Positions 8,033 through 15,679 of a stretch of DNA of 32,187 nt are shown here, piece after piece. Within the stretch, counting starts at the first letter, position 1, and every line of letters starts with the position of its first letter. The notes below the pieces were generated by a model. The model made no database searches, was not told where the DNA came from, and worked only from the letters and a program-made list of their open reading frames with translations. A program made the position numbers and the translations under genes. The DNA is taken from NCBI GenBank assembly GCA_949298925.1, contig CASFYE010000047.1:1-32187 (forward strand). Direction: 5' to 3'. The DNA comes from an uncultured Bacillota bacterium. GTDB lineage: Bacteria; Bacillota; Clostridia; Christensenellales; UBA1242.

Positions 8033-8170
8033 ATGTTCGGCAAAAAAGCTGCTAAACAAAGCAAGAAGTCGGCAAAATCCGGTGCTCAACAAAACAAGAG
8101 CATGGAGGCTTCAAGCGAAAGAGCTTGCTCAAATTCTGCTAAATCAGAATCTAAGTGTGCTAGAAAGTAA
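8033..8170 (+). CDS. Small Lys/Ser/Ala-rich protein with Cys, 45 aa
   Basis: This short frame begins MFGKKAAKQSKK and ends SESKCARK. It contains 12 Lys and two Cys (positions 32 and 42), no hydrophobic stretch and no known domain. A near-ideal Shine-Dalgarno sequence (AGGAGGTG, 8021-8028) lies 4 bp before ATG 8033, a possible own promoter lies at 7945-7973, and a strong terminator begins 5 bp after the stop. These signals make it very likely a translated gene rather than a chance frame. Composition suggests a basic, disordered, nucleic-acid- or polyanion-binding protein, but that is inference only. Confidence 0.78.
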   Translation: MFGKKAAKQSKKSAKSGAQQNKSMEASSERACSNSAKSESKCARK

Positions 8171-8174
8171 CCTA

Positions 8175-8212
8175 CGAAAAAAAGAACAACTTTCAAGTTG
8201 TTCTTTTTTTCG
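8175..8212 (+). terminator. Strong, symmetric intrinsic terminator
   Basis: The 18 bases 8175-8192 are perfectly complementary to 8195-8212 around a 2-nt centre. The GAACAACTT core is flanked by A7 on one side and T7 on the other, so it could terminate in both directions. It separates the small protein gene from the ABC operon. Confidence 0.9.
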
Positions 8213-8223
8213 CGACTATTTAT

Positions 8224-8251
8224 TTGACTTTGATTAGAAGATTGTTATATT
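8224..8251 (+). promoter_or_regulatory. Promoter of the tandem ABC-like operon
   Basis: TTGACT (8224-8229), a 16-bp spacer and TATATT (8246-8251) preceded by TGT (extended -10). The ATG of the first ABC-like gene is at 8264, 12 bp downstream, so the leader is about 5 nt and there is no Shine-Dalgarno sequence. Confidence 0.65.
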
Positions 8252-8263
8252 ATCTAATCAATT

Positions 8264-9958
8264 ATGGATAAAGAAAAAAAGGAAAACATTATAAAAACTT
8301 GGTTTAAATTGGCAGAGCCAAATAAATTTTATTTTGCGATGCAAATTCTTTTTTATATTGTTTACACTGTTTTCTTAACAATTATTACAATATTCGCTGC
8401 CAAAACTATTAACTGCCTTTACGAACAAAATTGGGAAGGTGCTTTTTTTTACCTATTTCTAGAATTGCTAACTATTGTAATTAGATGTTTAGCATATCAT
8501 TTTCAATATACATATTTTGGCAAACAATATATTCATATAAGAAAAGTAATTGCTAGAAAAATTTTTAATAAAATATTAAAATCAGATTTCTCTAAAAAGG
8601 ATGGAATATCGAAGGAGAAAGTTGCTAATATCGCTTTTAACAACTCTGGCGATTCAGCTACTTTTGCAGATACTATAGCTGCAATCATATCCTATTCGAT
8701 TCAAGTAATCATCACATTGACAGTCATTTTTATTGCAAATGTTTGGGCTGGATTAATTGTTTTTGTTTTGGGAATTTTTAACTTTTTTTGTTATAGGTAT
8801 TATAACAAAAAGTTGGGAAGTATTCGTAGTGAAAGATACACCAAAAAAGATGACATGTTTCACTCTTATTCAAAAATCATTGATGGCAGTGCACTGATTA
8901 ATGAGTACAGATTAACAAAAGAATATGAAAATGAAGTTGTTGAAAGCGTTCGCAACCATGCAAAATCTTACGCAAAATACTATGAAGTCTCTTCGTTGAA
9001 AACCAACATGCATTTTGTAACTTGGAACTTTATTGTTTACATAACAACAGCGTTATTAATATATTTTGTTAGCAATGGAAATTTATCTTTGGAAATATAT
9101 CTAATTATAGTTCCTTATTTATCATCTGGAACTCAGAAGTTGACCGATTTGTTTGACTTGGCTAAGTATTTCGAGAATATGAAAGCCGATGTTAACAGAA
9201 TAAACTTAATTATGAATATGAATGAAAAAGAGATTATTCAATACGGCCAAATCGTAAGCGATACACCTATGTACAATTTAGGACTGATAGATGTAAGTTA
9301 CCAAAACAAAGATAAAAATTCAAAATTTTATGGGAAATTGATTGAAGCTGACATATCTTTTATGATGAATAAAATTAACTTAATAAAAGGTGAAAAGGGA
9401 AGTGGGAAAAGGCAAATTTTTAATTTGCTTAGAAGATACATAAAGCCAGACAACGGAATAATTTTACTAGACAATTTAAACTTACTAGATTATGATGAAA
9501 AAACCTTCAAATCTCATATCAATTACTGCTCTTCGCATCCCTCATTTATTAATGGAACAATTAAAGAAAATTTACTAATAGTAAACAAAGATCAAAATCA
9601 AATTGATAACGTTTGTAAACAAGTAGGAGTTTACGAAACAATATCAAAAATGCCAGATGGGTTTAATACAAAAATTTCTCAAATTGATCAAAGTAGCACA
9701 TTGTTTTTGATTGGATTAGCAAGAGCTGTCCTTTCAAATTGTAAGATATTGATGATTTATGAAATACCTGAAGATGCGCCTGATAAATTTAGAAATAACG
9801 TAAAATCATTATTAAAAAACTATACTTTTGACAAAACGGTAATAGTCTTTACTCACAGCGATAAATATGATAATCTCGCTGACATAACATATGAAATTTC
9901 AAAAGGGAAAATCAAACGATGTTATTTAGGACAAAATAAAAAGAGGAAGACTAAATGA
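8264..9958 (+). CDS. ABC-exporter-like protein with degenerate ATPase domain (first of pair)
   Basis: This 564-aa protein has the layout of a fused ABC exporter half-transporter: an N-terminal membrane domain with about six helices (about 25-50, 57-80, 138-160, 161-180, 253-272, 275-292), then a nucleotide-binding domain (about 340-560). The second domain is recognisable from LIKGEKGSGKRQIFNLLRRYI, the FINGTIKENLL segment, IGLARAVLSNCKILMIYE and VIVFTHSDKY. Key motifs are altered. Walker A is GEKGSGKR, with Arg 383 where Ser/Thr binds Mg-ATP. The Q-loop Gln is replaced (YCSSHPSF). The LSGGQ signature is absent (ISQIDQSSTLFLIG). The Walker B Asp is Tyr 499, although Glu 500 and the switch His 531 remain. 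ATP hydrolysis by this protein is doubtful. It overlaps the next gene by 4 bp (ATGA). Confidence 0.88.
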   Translation: MDKEKKENIIKTWFKLAEPNKFYFAMQILFYIVYTVFLTIITIFAAKTINCLYEQNWEGAFFYLFLELLTIVIRCLAYHFQYTYFGKQYIHIRKVIARKIFNKILKSDFSKKDGISKEKVANIAFNNSGDSATFADTIAAIISYSIQVIITLTVIFIANVWAGLIVFVLGIFNFFCYRYYNKKLGSIRSERYTKKDDMFHSYSKIIDGSALINEYRLTKEYENEVVESVRNHAKSYAKYYEVSSLKTNMHFVTWNFIVYITTALLIYFVSNGNLSLEIYLIIVPYLSSGTQKLTDLFDLAKYFENMKADVNRINLIMNMNEKEIIQYGQIVSDTPMYNLGLIDVSYQNKDKNSKFYGKLIEADISFMMNKINLIKGEKGSGKRQIFNLLRRYIKPDNGIILLDNLNLLDYDEKTFKSHINYCSSHPSFINGTIKENLLIVNKDQNQIDNVCKQVGVYETISKMPDGFNTKISQIDQSSTLFLIGLARAVLSNCKILMIYEIPEDAPDKFRNNVKSLLKNYTFDKTVIVFTHSDKYDNLADITYEISKGKIKRCYLGQNKKRKTK

Positions 9959-11712
9959 AACGACAAAAAGAGGAAAATATCTTAAAAAAATGGTATAAAT
10001 TAGCTGAACCAAGCAAAGCATACTTAACTTTACAAATTTTAACATACAGCTTTTATGCCGTCTTTTACACTATTACCTCGTATTTCGCAGCTTTCACTAT
10101 CAATAGCCTATACGAAGGAAATTGGAAAATGGCTTATATATATCTAGCCATAGAATTTTTGTTAATTCTCTTAAGAAACGTAATGCTTCAGTTAGAGTAT
10201 AAATTTTATGGGAAAAACCACGTTGTTGTTAGATGCAATATTGCTAAAAAAATCTATCAAAAGATTTTAAAATATGAAAGAAAAAAAACCTCTACTTTCC
10301 CAAAAGAAAAAATAATTAGCACTGTTTTAAATAATATGGAGTTTTTAGGAGAATTCGCTGATACAATTGCAGTGTTTATTTCTGATTTTATTCAATTTGC
10401 TGTCATGTTCTTTATTATGGCTACGTTAAATATTTATGCAGCGTTAATTGTTATGATAGTAGGAGTTATTAATTATTTTGTTTTAAGGTATTTAAACAAT
10501 AAAATTAGAAAAAATCTAGAAGCAAGATATCGAGAAAGTGACAATGTCTTAATTACCTATAATAAGATTATAGAAGGCAAGGATATTATCACTGAGTTAA
10601 ACGCAAAAGAATCATATGAAGAAGAAATATCTAACGCCGTTGAAAAATATGGAAATGTGTATAATAATTATTACAAATTATACTCATTTCGTGAATATAT
10701 ATACTTTGCAATATGGAATATTTTTATCTATTTAGCTACTGCAATAATGATATATTTTGTCAGCAAAGGACAATTGGGCATGGAAGCATATCTAGTAATT
10801 GTTCCTTACTTATCCAATGGAGTATCGCGTATAAACAAAATTTACAATAGTGGCGAAAATTTTGGAAGAATGAAAGTTGATGTTGAAAGAGTAAATCTTA
10901 TTTTAAGTCTTAATGATAAGGAATTGATGCAATATGGGAAAATAAACAGCGCTCCAGGATATAACCTAGGATTAATAGAAGTCAATTATAAAAATGACGA
11001 TAAAACCTCAGCATATTATGGGACGTTAACAAATGTCGATATATCCTTTATGATGAATAAAGTAAACGTTGTTAAAGGTGAAAAAGGGAGCGGGAAAAGA
11101 ATTGTTTTTAACTTGCTTAGAAGATACATAAAACCAGATAAAGGTTTGGTGTTGCTAGACAACTTAAATTTATTTGATTATGATGTGAAAAATTTTAAAG
11201 AACATATAAATTATTGTTCTTCTCATCCAACATTTATTAAGGGATCTATAAAAGAAAATTTACTAGTAACAAAGCAAGATTTTATTAAAATTCAGGAAAT
11301 ATGTGAAAAAGTAGGTGTGCATAAAGATATTTTAGATTTACCCAAAGGATACGATACCGACATTTCACAGGTAAATTCAAGCGCTACAAATTTTTTAATT
11401 GGCCTTGCAAGAGCGACACTGTCAAATTGCAAAATTTTGATGATATATGAATTGCCTGAGGATTGCCCAGAACATTTTAGAAGCAATATTAAAAGTCTTA
11501 TTCAGAATAACATAGACAACAAAACCATCATTGTTTTCACTCACAGCGATTCATACGATGACATCTATGACATAATGTATGAAATTAAAGATGGAAAGAT
11601 AATTAATATTAAAGTAAAAAATTTTAAAGAAAAAAGCAAATCTAAAAAAACGAATTCGGCGTCGACAAAAAATAAAAATAATGTAACAAGGAAAAAAACT
11701 GCAAAGGCTTAA
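9955..11712 (+). CDS. ABC-exporter-like protein with degenerate ATPase domain (second of pair)
   Basis: This 585-aa paralogue of the preceding gene is similar along its whole length (for example KWYKLAEPSKAYL against TWFKLAEPNKFYF, and the shared SFMMNK before Walker A). It has the same six-helix membrane domain followed by a nucleotide-binding domain. The same motifs are lost: Walker A GEKGSGKR with Arg 382, no Q-loop Gln (YCSSHPTF), no LSGGQ (ISQVNSSATNFLIG), and Walker B Tyr 498 with Glu 499 kept; His 530 is kept. Shared erosion implies the loss came before the duplication or is under common selection. A Lys/Ser/Thr/Asn-rich tail (about 552-585) follows. The two proteins probably form a heterodimer. 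A terminator follows at 11738. Confidence 0.88.
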   Translation: MKRQKEENILKKWYKLAEPSKAYLTLQILTYSFYAVFYTITSYFAAFTINSLYEGNWKMAYIYLAIEFLLILLRNVMLQLEYKFYGKNHVVVRCNIAKKIYQKILKYERKKTSTFPKEKIISTVLNNMEFLGEFADTIAVFISDFIQFAVMFFIMATLNIYAALIVMIVGVINYFVLRYLNNKIRKNLEARYRESDNVLITYNKIIEGKDIITELNAKESYEEEISNAVEKYGNVYNNYYKLYSFREYIYFAIWNIFIYLATAIMIYFVSKGQLGMEAYLVIVPYLSNGVSRINKIYNSGENFGRMKVDVERVNLILSLNDKELMQYGKINSAPGYNLGLIEVNYKNDDKTSAYYGTLTNVDISFMMNKVNVVKGEKGSGKRIVFNLLRRYIKPDKGLVLLDNLNLFDYDVKNFKEHINYCSSHPTFIKGSIKENLLVTKQDFIKIQEICEKVGVHKDILDLPKGYDTDISQVNSSATNFLIGLARATLSNCKILMIYELPEDCPEHFRSNIKSLIQNNIDNKTIIVFTHSDSYDDIYDIMYEIKDGKIINIKVKNFKEKSKSKKTNSASTKNKNNVTRKKTAKA

Positions 11713-11737
11713 ATTGTCTTAACAACAAAAATTCACA

Positions 11738-11770
11738 AAATACTTGCTTTACAATGCGAGTATTTTTTTT
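11738..11770 (+). terminator. Intrinsic terminator of the ABC-like operon
   Basis: AAATACTTGC (11738-11747) pairs with GCGAGTATTT (11756-11765), 10 bp with one G-T pair and an 8-nt loop, and runs straight into T8. Confidence 0.83.
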
Positions 11771-11814
11771 AGTATTGCATACAAATAAACTAGTAATTAC
11801 AGCAAGGGGTTTGT

Positions 11815-12588
11815 ATGTGGGAGTATTCAGTTACCTTTAATCAAGAAAGTGAAGAAGTCGTTTCCTCATTTTTAAATATTGTTAAAAAAGAGGTGTTGAA
11901 GCATAACGGCATAGTCGTACTTACAAAACAGTCTTCTAATCGTAAAATCGTTATTGCAGTCGACAAAACTTACAAACAAGAAATGGAGATATGCTTATTA
12001 AAGGCAGTTAGTTTTATTATTTGCAACTATTTTAAAGAAGAGTTTTTAGACAAACATCTTTGTTTGTCCAACAAAGATGAAATGAGTATGATAGCATTTA
12101 AAAAAGCGCTAATCAATTTTGATAAAGAAACCGACTATTTTATTATTTCAAAAAATTTAACGTTTGAAGGTAACTTGTATTTAACTTCGTTTTATAAATT
12201 TAAGTTAGTCAAATTACGTGAAAAATGGCAAGAACTTATTAAACTTGCAAATGAAAATCGTGATTATTTGATTTCGACCGATGCATTCAATGATCTACTA
12301 AAATTTTTAATTGACAACTTAGATATATGTAAAGACGAAATCGACGTAATTGAAGATGAAAACGAGAACTACTATATATACGACAACGGTGAAAAAGGTG
12401 AAAGGCTGTGTGCAACAGCTTTGATTTCTTTACTTATTGACATGTCTCCGCAAAAAATTAATGTTTATTGTAAAAACGAAAACCATGCAATTGAACTTAT
12501 GAAAACTATTTTTGATAATAGAGTTAATTTGAATTTTTCAAAGTCTGCTAAAGAAACAATAGCAAACGTTTCACCATTTTTAAAATAA
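11815..12588 (+). CDS. ytxC: YtxC-family (putative sporulation) protein
   Basis: This 257-aa soluble protein shows the overall pattern of YtxC proteins of Bacilli and Clostridia: a divergent N-terminal half, a central helical part with LREKWQELIKLANENRDYLIS, and a conserved C-terminal block in which a run of small and Leu/Ile residues precedes SPQKINVY (about 200-222 of the protein). Its place directly upstream of thrS matches the dnaB-dnaI-ytxC-thrS order of Bacillus and relatives, which strengthens the call. YtxC is listed as sporulation-associated in some Firmicutes but its biochemical role is unknown. AAGGGG lies 7 bp before ATG 11815. The identification rests on synteny as much as on sequence. 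Confidence 0.72.
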   Translation: MWEYSVTFNQESEEVVSSFLNIVKKEVLKHNGIVVLTKQSSNRKIVIAVDKTYKQEMEICLLKAVSFIICNYFKEEFLDKHLCLSNKDEMSMIAFKKALINFDKETDYFIISKNLTFEGNLYLTSFYKFKLVKLREKWQELIKLANENRDYLISTDAFNDLLKFLIDNLDICKDEIDVIEDENENYYIYDNGEKGERLCATALISLLIDMSPQKINVYCKNENHAIELMKTIFDNRVNLNFSKSAKETIANVSPFLK

Positions 12589-12612
12589 CATTTAACTTTT
12601 TTTAAATTTTGC

Positions 12613-12641
12613 TTGATTTTTTTATTTTTGTGTAATATAAT
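12613..12641 (+). promoter_or_regulatory. Promoter of the thrS T-box transcript
   Basis: TTGATT (12613-12618), a 17-bp spacer and TATAAT (12636-12641). Transcription is expected to start near 12648, which gives a leader of about 220 nt containing the T-box element. Confidence 0.8.
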
Positions 12642-12647
12642 GCTAAC

Positions 12648-12848
12648 AAGCAGAGTTAGAAGACAAGTAGATCTTCCATAAGCATATAGAGAAAAGTTGG
12701 TTGGTGAAAAACTTTAGGCGGAGGAAGAACACGAAACCACTTTTAATGTTGAAGCAAAAACTAAATCAATTGAGTGGCACAAAAAAAGTGCAATTAAGGT
12801 GGAACCGCGGTTATCTAATCGTCCTTAAATTTTTAAGGGCGTTTTTTA
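12648..12848 (+). promoter_or_regulatory. Threonyl T-box riboswitch upstream of thrS
   Basis: The T-box sequence AAGGTGGAACCGCGG (12796-12810) is unmistakable. It is followed by a terminator, CGTCCTTAA (12820-12828) with TTAAGGGCG (12833-12841) and a T run. Upstream, AGAGA near 12690 and GGTTGGTGAAAA (12698-12709) fit Stem I, whose closing strand includes CCACTTTT (12737-12744). In the specifier region, ACA (12729), ACG (12731) and ACC (12736) are all Thr codons; I cannot tell which is the specifier, but each agrees with a threonine-tRNA sensor. Uncharged tRNA-Thr should favour the antiterminator and allow thrS transcription. The UGGA bulge predicts a U discriminator base. Confidence 0.93.
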
Positions 12849-12868
12849 TTTGCCCAAAAGGAGAAAAT

Positions 12869-13195
12869 ATGGAAAAGAAAATTGATAAAAACGAAAAAAT
12901 TAAAATAGTTAGACATTCACTTGCGCATGTTCTTGCAAAAGCTATTATGCAACTATATCCTAAAACAAAACTCACAATAGGCCCAGCAATAGACGATGGT
13001 TTTTATTATGACATAGACCTAGACGAATCTATTTTGCCAGAAAATTTTTCTACAATTGAAAAAAAGATGAAAGAAATCATCAATAAGGGTGAAGAGTTTA
13101 AAAGAGTGGTGGTTTCACGAGAAAAGGCACTAGAAATCTTTAAAGGAAATGAGTTTAAGGAAGAGCTTATCCGCGAATTACCAGAAAATGAATAG
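12869..13195 (+). CDS. thrS: Threonyl-tRNA synthetase, 5' part ending at an in-frame TAG
   Basis: ThrRS attaches threonine to tRNA-Thr. AAAAGGAG (12856-12863) sets the start at ATG 12869, just after the T-box terminator; the open frame before it belongs to the leader. The 108 residues begin only 14 residues before RHSLAHVLAKAI, the first half of the N2 editing domain with its HxxxH motif. The N-terminal TGS domain, normally about 60 residues, is missing. The frame stops at TAG 13193-13195 after ELPENE. The codons after it continue without shift into ISLYYLGEDFVDLCRGPH, the second half of the editing domain. The stop therefore replaces one sense codon within an otherwise intact gene. Confidence 0.9.
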   Translation: MEKKIDKNEKIKIVRHSLAHVLAKAIMQLYPKTKLTIGPAIDDGFYYDIDLDESILPENFSTIEKKMKEIINKGEEFKRVVVSREKALEIFKGNEFKEELIRELPENE

Positions 13196-14638
13196 ATTTC
13201 ACTTTATTATTTAGGTGAGGACTTCGTTGATTTATGCCGAGGCCCACACGTGAATTCTACTCGTGAACTTCAATCCTCCGCTTACAAAATACATGCCGTA
13301 AACGGCGCATATTGGAGAGGAAACGAAAAAAATAAGATGTTGCAAAGGGTTTATGCTTATGCTTTTGCTGACAAAAAACAATTAGCTGAATATGTGGCAA
13401 TGTTGGAAGAAGCAAAAAAGCGTGACCACAACAAATTGGGCCGAGAACTTGAACTTTTTACAACTGTTGATTATATTGGTCAAGGTTTACCAATTATGCT
13501 TCCAAAAGGGACAAAAGTTTTACAAATCTTACAAAGATTTGTTGAAGACGAGGAAGAAAGACGAGGTTGGCAACTTACAAAAACACCATATATGGCAAAA
13601 AGTGATCTATATAAAATCTCAGGACACTGGGATCATTATAAAGATGGAATGTTTATAATTGGCGACGAAACAAAAGACAAAGAAGTTTTAGCTCTTAGGC
13701 CAATGACTTGCCCATTTCAATATCAATGTTATTTGAATAAAGGACGCTCATATAAAGATTTACCTCTAAGATATAATGAAACGTCAACTTTGTTTAGAAA
13801 GGAAGCAAGCGGTGAGATGCATGGCCTAATTCGTGTTAGACAATTTACTCTTTCCGAAGGTCATTTGATATGTACACCAGAACAACTTGAAGAAGAGTTT
13901 AAGGGTTGCTTGGAACTTGCTATTTATATGCTAAAAACTTTGGGCTTATATGAAGATGTTTCATACAGATTTTCTCAATGGGATCCAAATAATAAAGATA
14001 AATATATCGGAACACCTCAACAATGGGACGAAGCGCAATCAACAATGCAAAAGATTTTGGATCACTTAGAAATACCATACGCAGTAGGAATTGGAGAAGC
14101 GGCATTTTATGGCCCAAAATTAGATATCCAAATTAAAAACGTATATGGGAAAGAAGACACGCTTATCACTATTCAAGTAGATCAAATGCTAGCAGAAAAA
14201 TTTGGGATGTATTACACGGATAAAGATGGGCAGAAAAAAGTTCCAATAATTATTCACCGAAGCAGTGTAGGATGCTATGAAAGAACGCTTGCGTATCTTA
14301 TAGAAAAATTTGCCGGAGCATTTCCTCTTTGGCTGGCTCCTGAACAAGTTCGAATTTTGCCAATTACTGATAGAGCAAATGAATATGCAAACAAGATCTT
14401 AGATGAACTTAAACGAAACAATATAAGAGCTACTGTTGACACTAGAAATGAAAAAATAGGTTATAAAATTAGAGAAGCAGTTTCATTTAAATTGCCATAT
14501 CAAATCATCGTTGGAGATGATGAAATTGCTAACCAAACAATTTCTTTGCGAGGCAGAGGAAACGAAAATAAGAGCGGTTTAAAATTGTCAGATTTTGTAG
14601 AAAGATTACAAAATGAAATAAAAACTAAAAAAATATAA
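13196..14638 (+). CDS. thrS: Threonyl-tRNA synthetase, 3' part (catalytic and anticodon domains)
   Basis: This is the in-frame continuation of thrS after the TAG at 13193, 480 codons. It holds the CRGPH motif of the editing domain, the class II catalytic core (motif 2 region RYNETSTLFRKEASGEMHGLIRVRQFTLSEGHL, then GEAAFYGPKLDI, and motif 3 HRSSVGCYERTLAYLIEK), and the anticodon-binding domain starting at about WLAPEQVRILPITDRANEYA. No other lesion is visible. If it were translated separately, GTG 13250 is the first candidate start, but no ribosome-binding site precedes it and the editing domain would be split. Alternatives are a mutation or assembly error, or real readthrough to give a ThrRS of about 589 aa. 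It ends with TAA. Confidence 0.9.
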   Translation: MSLYYLGEDFVDLCRGPHVNSTRELQSSAYKIHAVNGAYWRGNEKNKMLQRVYAYAFADKKQLAEYVAMLEEAKKRDHNKLGRELELFTTVDYIGQGLPIMLPKGTKVLQILQRFVEDEEERRGWQLTKTPYMAKSDLYKISGHWDHYKDGMFIIGDETKDKEVLALRPMTCPFQYQCYLNKGRSYKDLPLRYNETSTLFRKEASGEMHGLIRVRQFTLSEGHLICTPEQLEEEFKGCLELAIYMLKTLGLYEDVSYRFSQWDPNNKDKYIGTPQQWDEAQSTMQKILDHLEIPYAVGIGEAAFYGPKLDIQIKNVYGKEDTLITIQVDQMLAEKFGMYYTDKDGQKKVPIIIHRSSVGCYERTLAYLIEKFAGAFPLWLAPEQVRILPITDRANEYANKILDELKRNNIRATVDTRNEKIGYKIREAVSFKLPYQIIVGDDEIANQTISLRGRGNENKSGLKLSDFVERLQNEIKTKKI

Positions 14639-14648
14639 TAAAATTGCT

Positions 14649-14676
14649 TTGAAAACTCAATTCCATTTGCTATAAT
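14649..14676 (+). promoter_or_regulatory. Promoter of yajC
   Basis: TTGAAA (14649-14654), a 16-bp spacer and TATAAT (14671-14676) preceded by TGC (extended -10). It gives a leader of about 20 nt that contains AAAAGGAG, in contrast to the leaderless promoters elsewhere in the window. Confidence 0.78.
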
Positions 14677-14700
14677 CAAATCATCAAAAGGAGAAATAAT

Positions 14701-15150
14701 ATGTCAATATTGTTAGCATTAGACACAACACAAATTATTTTAATCTGCTTAATCGCGGTTTTGCTTGTTGCTTATCCAATTATTATGTTTACAAAAAACA
14801 AAAAAGAAAATCAAAAGATTGCCGAAAGGACAAACTCATTGAAAAAGGGTGACAAAGTTCTTACAACCAGTGGAGTTTACGGCAAAATTGTTGATATCAG
14901 ATTGGAAGGCAATTCAAAGCAAATAACTATTGAAACAGGTTCTGGAAATTACAAGAGTTACATGACAATCGACGCATACGCAATCTATTCTGTGATTTCT
15001 GATCAAATTCCTGTTGCAAAAGATTTACCAGAAGAAAAACCTGCTCAGGTTAAAGAAGAAAAGGTTGAAGAAAAAGAGGAAAAAACTGAGCAACCAAAAA
15101 AAGAAAGAAAAACAAGCAATACTTCAACAAAAAAGAATTCAACAAAGTAG
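14701..15150 (+). CDS. yajC: Preprotein translocase subunit YajC
   Basis: YajC is a small accessory protein of the SecDF-YajC complex in the membrane. Residues about 10-31 form one hydrophobic helix ending PIIMFTKNKK, followed by the conserved cytosolic core LKKGDKVLTTSGVYGKIVDI (about 48-67) and ITIETGSGNYKSYMTIDAYAIYSVI. The core fits the family. Residues about 107-149 form an extra Glu/Lys-rich tail not needed for the family match. AAAAGGAG precedes ATG 14701. It has its own promoter and terminator but lies just upstream of secD and secF, as is common. Confidence 0.92.
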   Translation: MSILLALDTTQIILICLIAVLLVAYPIIMFTKNKKENQKIAERTNSLKKGDKVLTTSGVYGKIVDIRLEGNSKQITIETGSGNYKSYMTIDAYAIYSVISDQIPVAKDLPEEKPAQVKEEKVEEKEEKTEQPKKERKTSNTSTKKNSTK

Positions 15151-15153
15151 TTT

Positions 15154-15180
15154 AAAGCTTCCGAATGGAAGCTTTTTTAT
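15154..15180 (+). terminator. Intrinsic terminator of yajC
   Basis: AAAGCTTCC (15154-15162) and GGAAGCTTT (15167-15175) form a perfect 9-bp stem with loop GAAT, followed by TTTTATTTT. Confidence 0.87.
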
Positions 15181-15250
15181 TTTATCTTCATATGTAAGCA
15201 ACCTTCGGCATAATGTTATTATGGTATATTTTTATAAAAAGGAGTCAATT

Positions 15251-15667
15251 ATGAAGATAAAAGCAAAAAAGATGGAAGGACAAAAAGGAGCTAAGTCTGT
15301 TTGCTTTTCAATATTAAGAGGAAGTGCATATGCAGTTTGCATTAGTCTTGTCAGTATACTCGTGTTTGCATTTTGTCTTAAATTCACACCGCTATCAGAA
15401 AATTTAATTACTCCGATAAATCAAGTAATTAAAGGCATAAGTGTTTTCTTGGGAGTTTTCCTTGGGCTTAAAAAACAAAAAGAGATGGGCCTTGCAAGTG
15501 GATTACTGATAGGCTGCGTTTACACGATTATTGCTTTCTTTGCTTTTTCAGCCCTCAATCATAGCTTTGTTTTTGATAGAACATTTGTAAACGACATTAT
15601 CTTTGGCTCAATTATTGGTGGAATTTGTGGCATTATTTGTGTTAATATCAAAAAAAATACGAAGTAA
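15251..15667 (+). CDS. TIGR04086-like small membrane protein
   Basis: This 138-aa protein has four likely membrane helices: about residues 22-44, 58-73, 79-102 and 113-132. The charged start MKIKAKKMEGQKGAK, the GISVFLGVFLGLKKQKEMGLASGLLIG segment and the final GSIIGGICGIICVNIKKN resemble the TIGR04086 family, often found beside yajC/secDF in Clostridia; its function is unknown. The frame is open from 15014, overlapping yajC, but GGAG at 15241-15244 places the start at ATG 15251. TGG TATATT at 15222-15230 may be its extended -10 box. The next gene, secD, has its own promoter. Confidence 0.82.
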   Translation: MKIKAKKMEGQKGAKSVCFSILRGSAYAVCISLVSILVFAFCLKFTPLSENLITPINQVIKGISVFLGVFLGLKKQKEMGLASGLLIGCVYTIIAFFAFSALNHSFVFDRTFVNDIIFGSIIGGICGIICVNIKKNTK

Positions 15668-15679
15668 ATAAAAAAACAT

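Noticed and set aside
12701..12868. Open frame upstream of thrS in the same frame
   Set aside because: It runs through the T-box leader and terminator. AAAAGGAG and the ATG at 12869 mark the real start.
13193..13195. Genome-wide reassignment of UAG as sense
   Set aside because: At least seven other genes here end in TAG, and readthrough would run into overlapping or wrong-frame sequence, as at cdsA and infB.
15014..15250. Long upstream extension of the TIGR04086-like gene
   Set aside because: It overlaps yajC and its terminator. An SD sequence marks ATG 15251.
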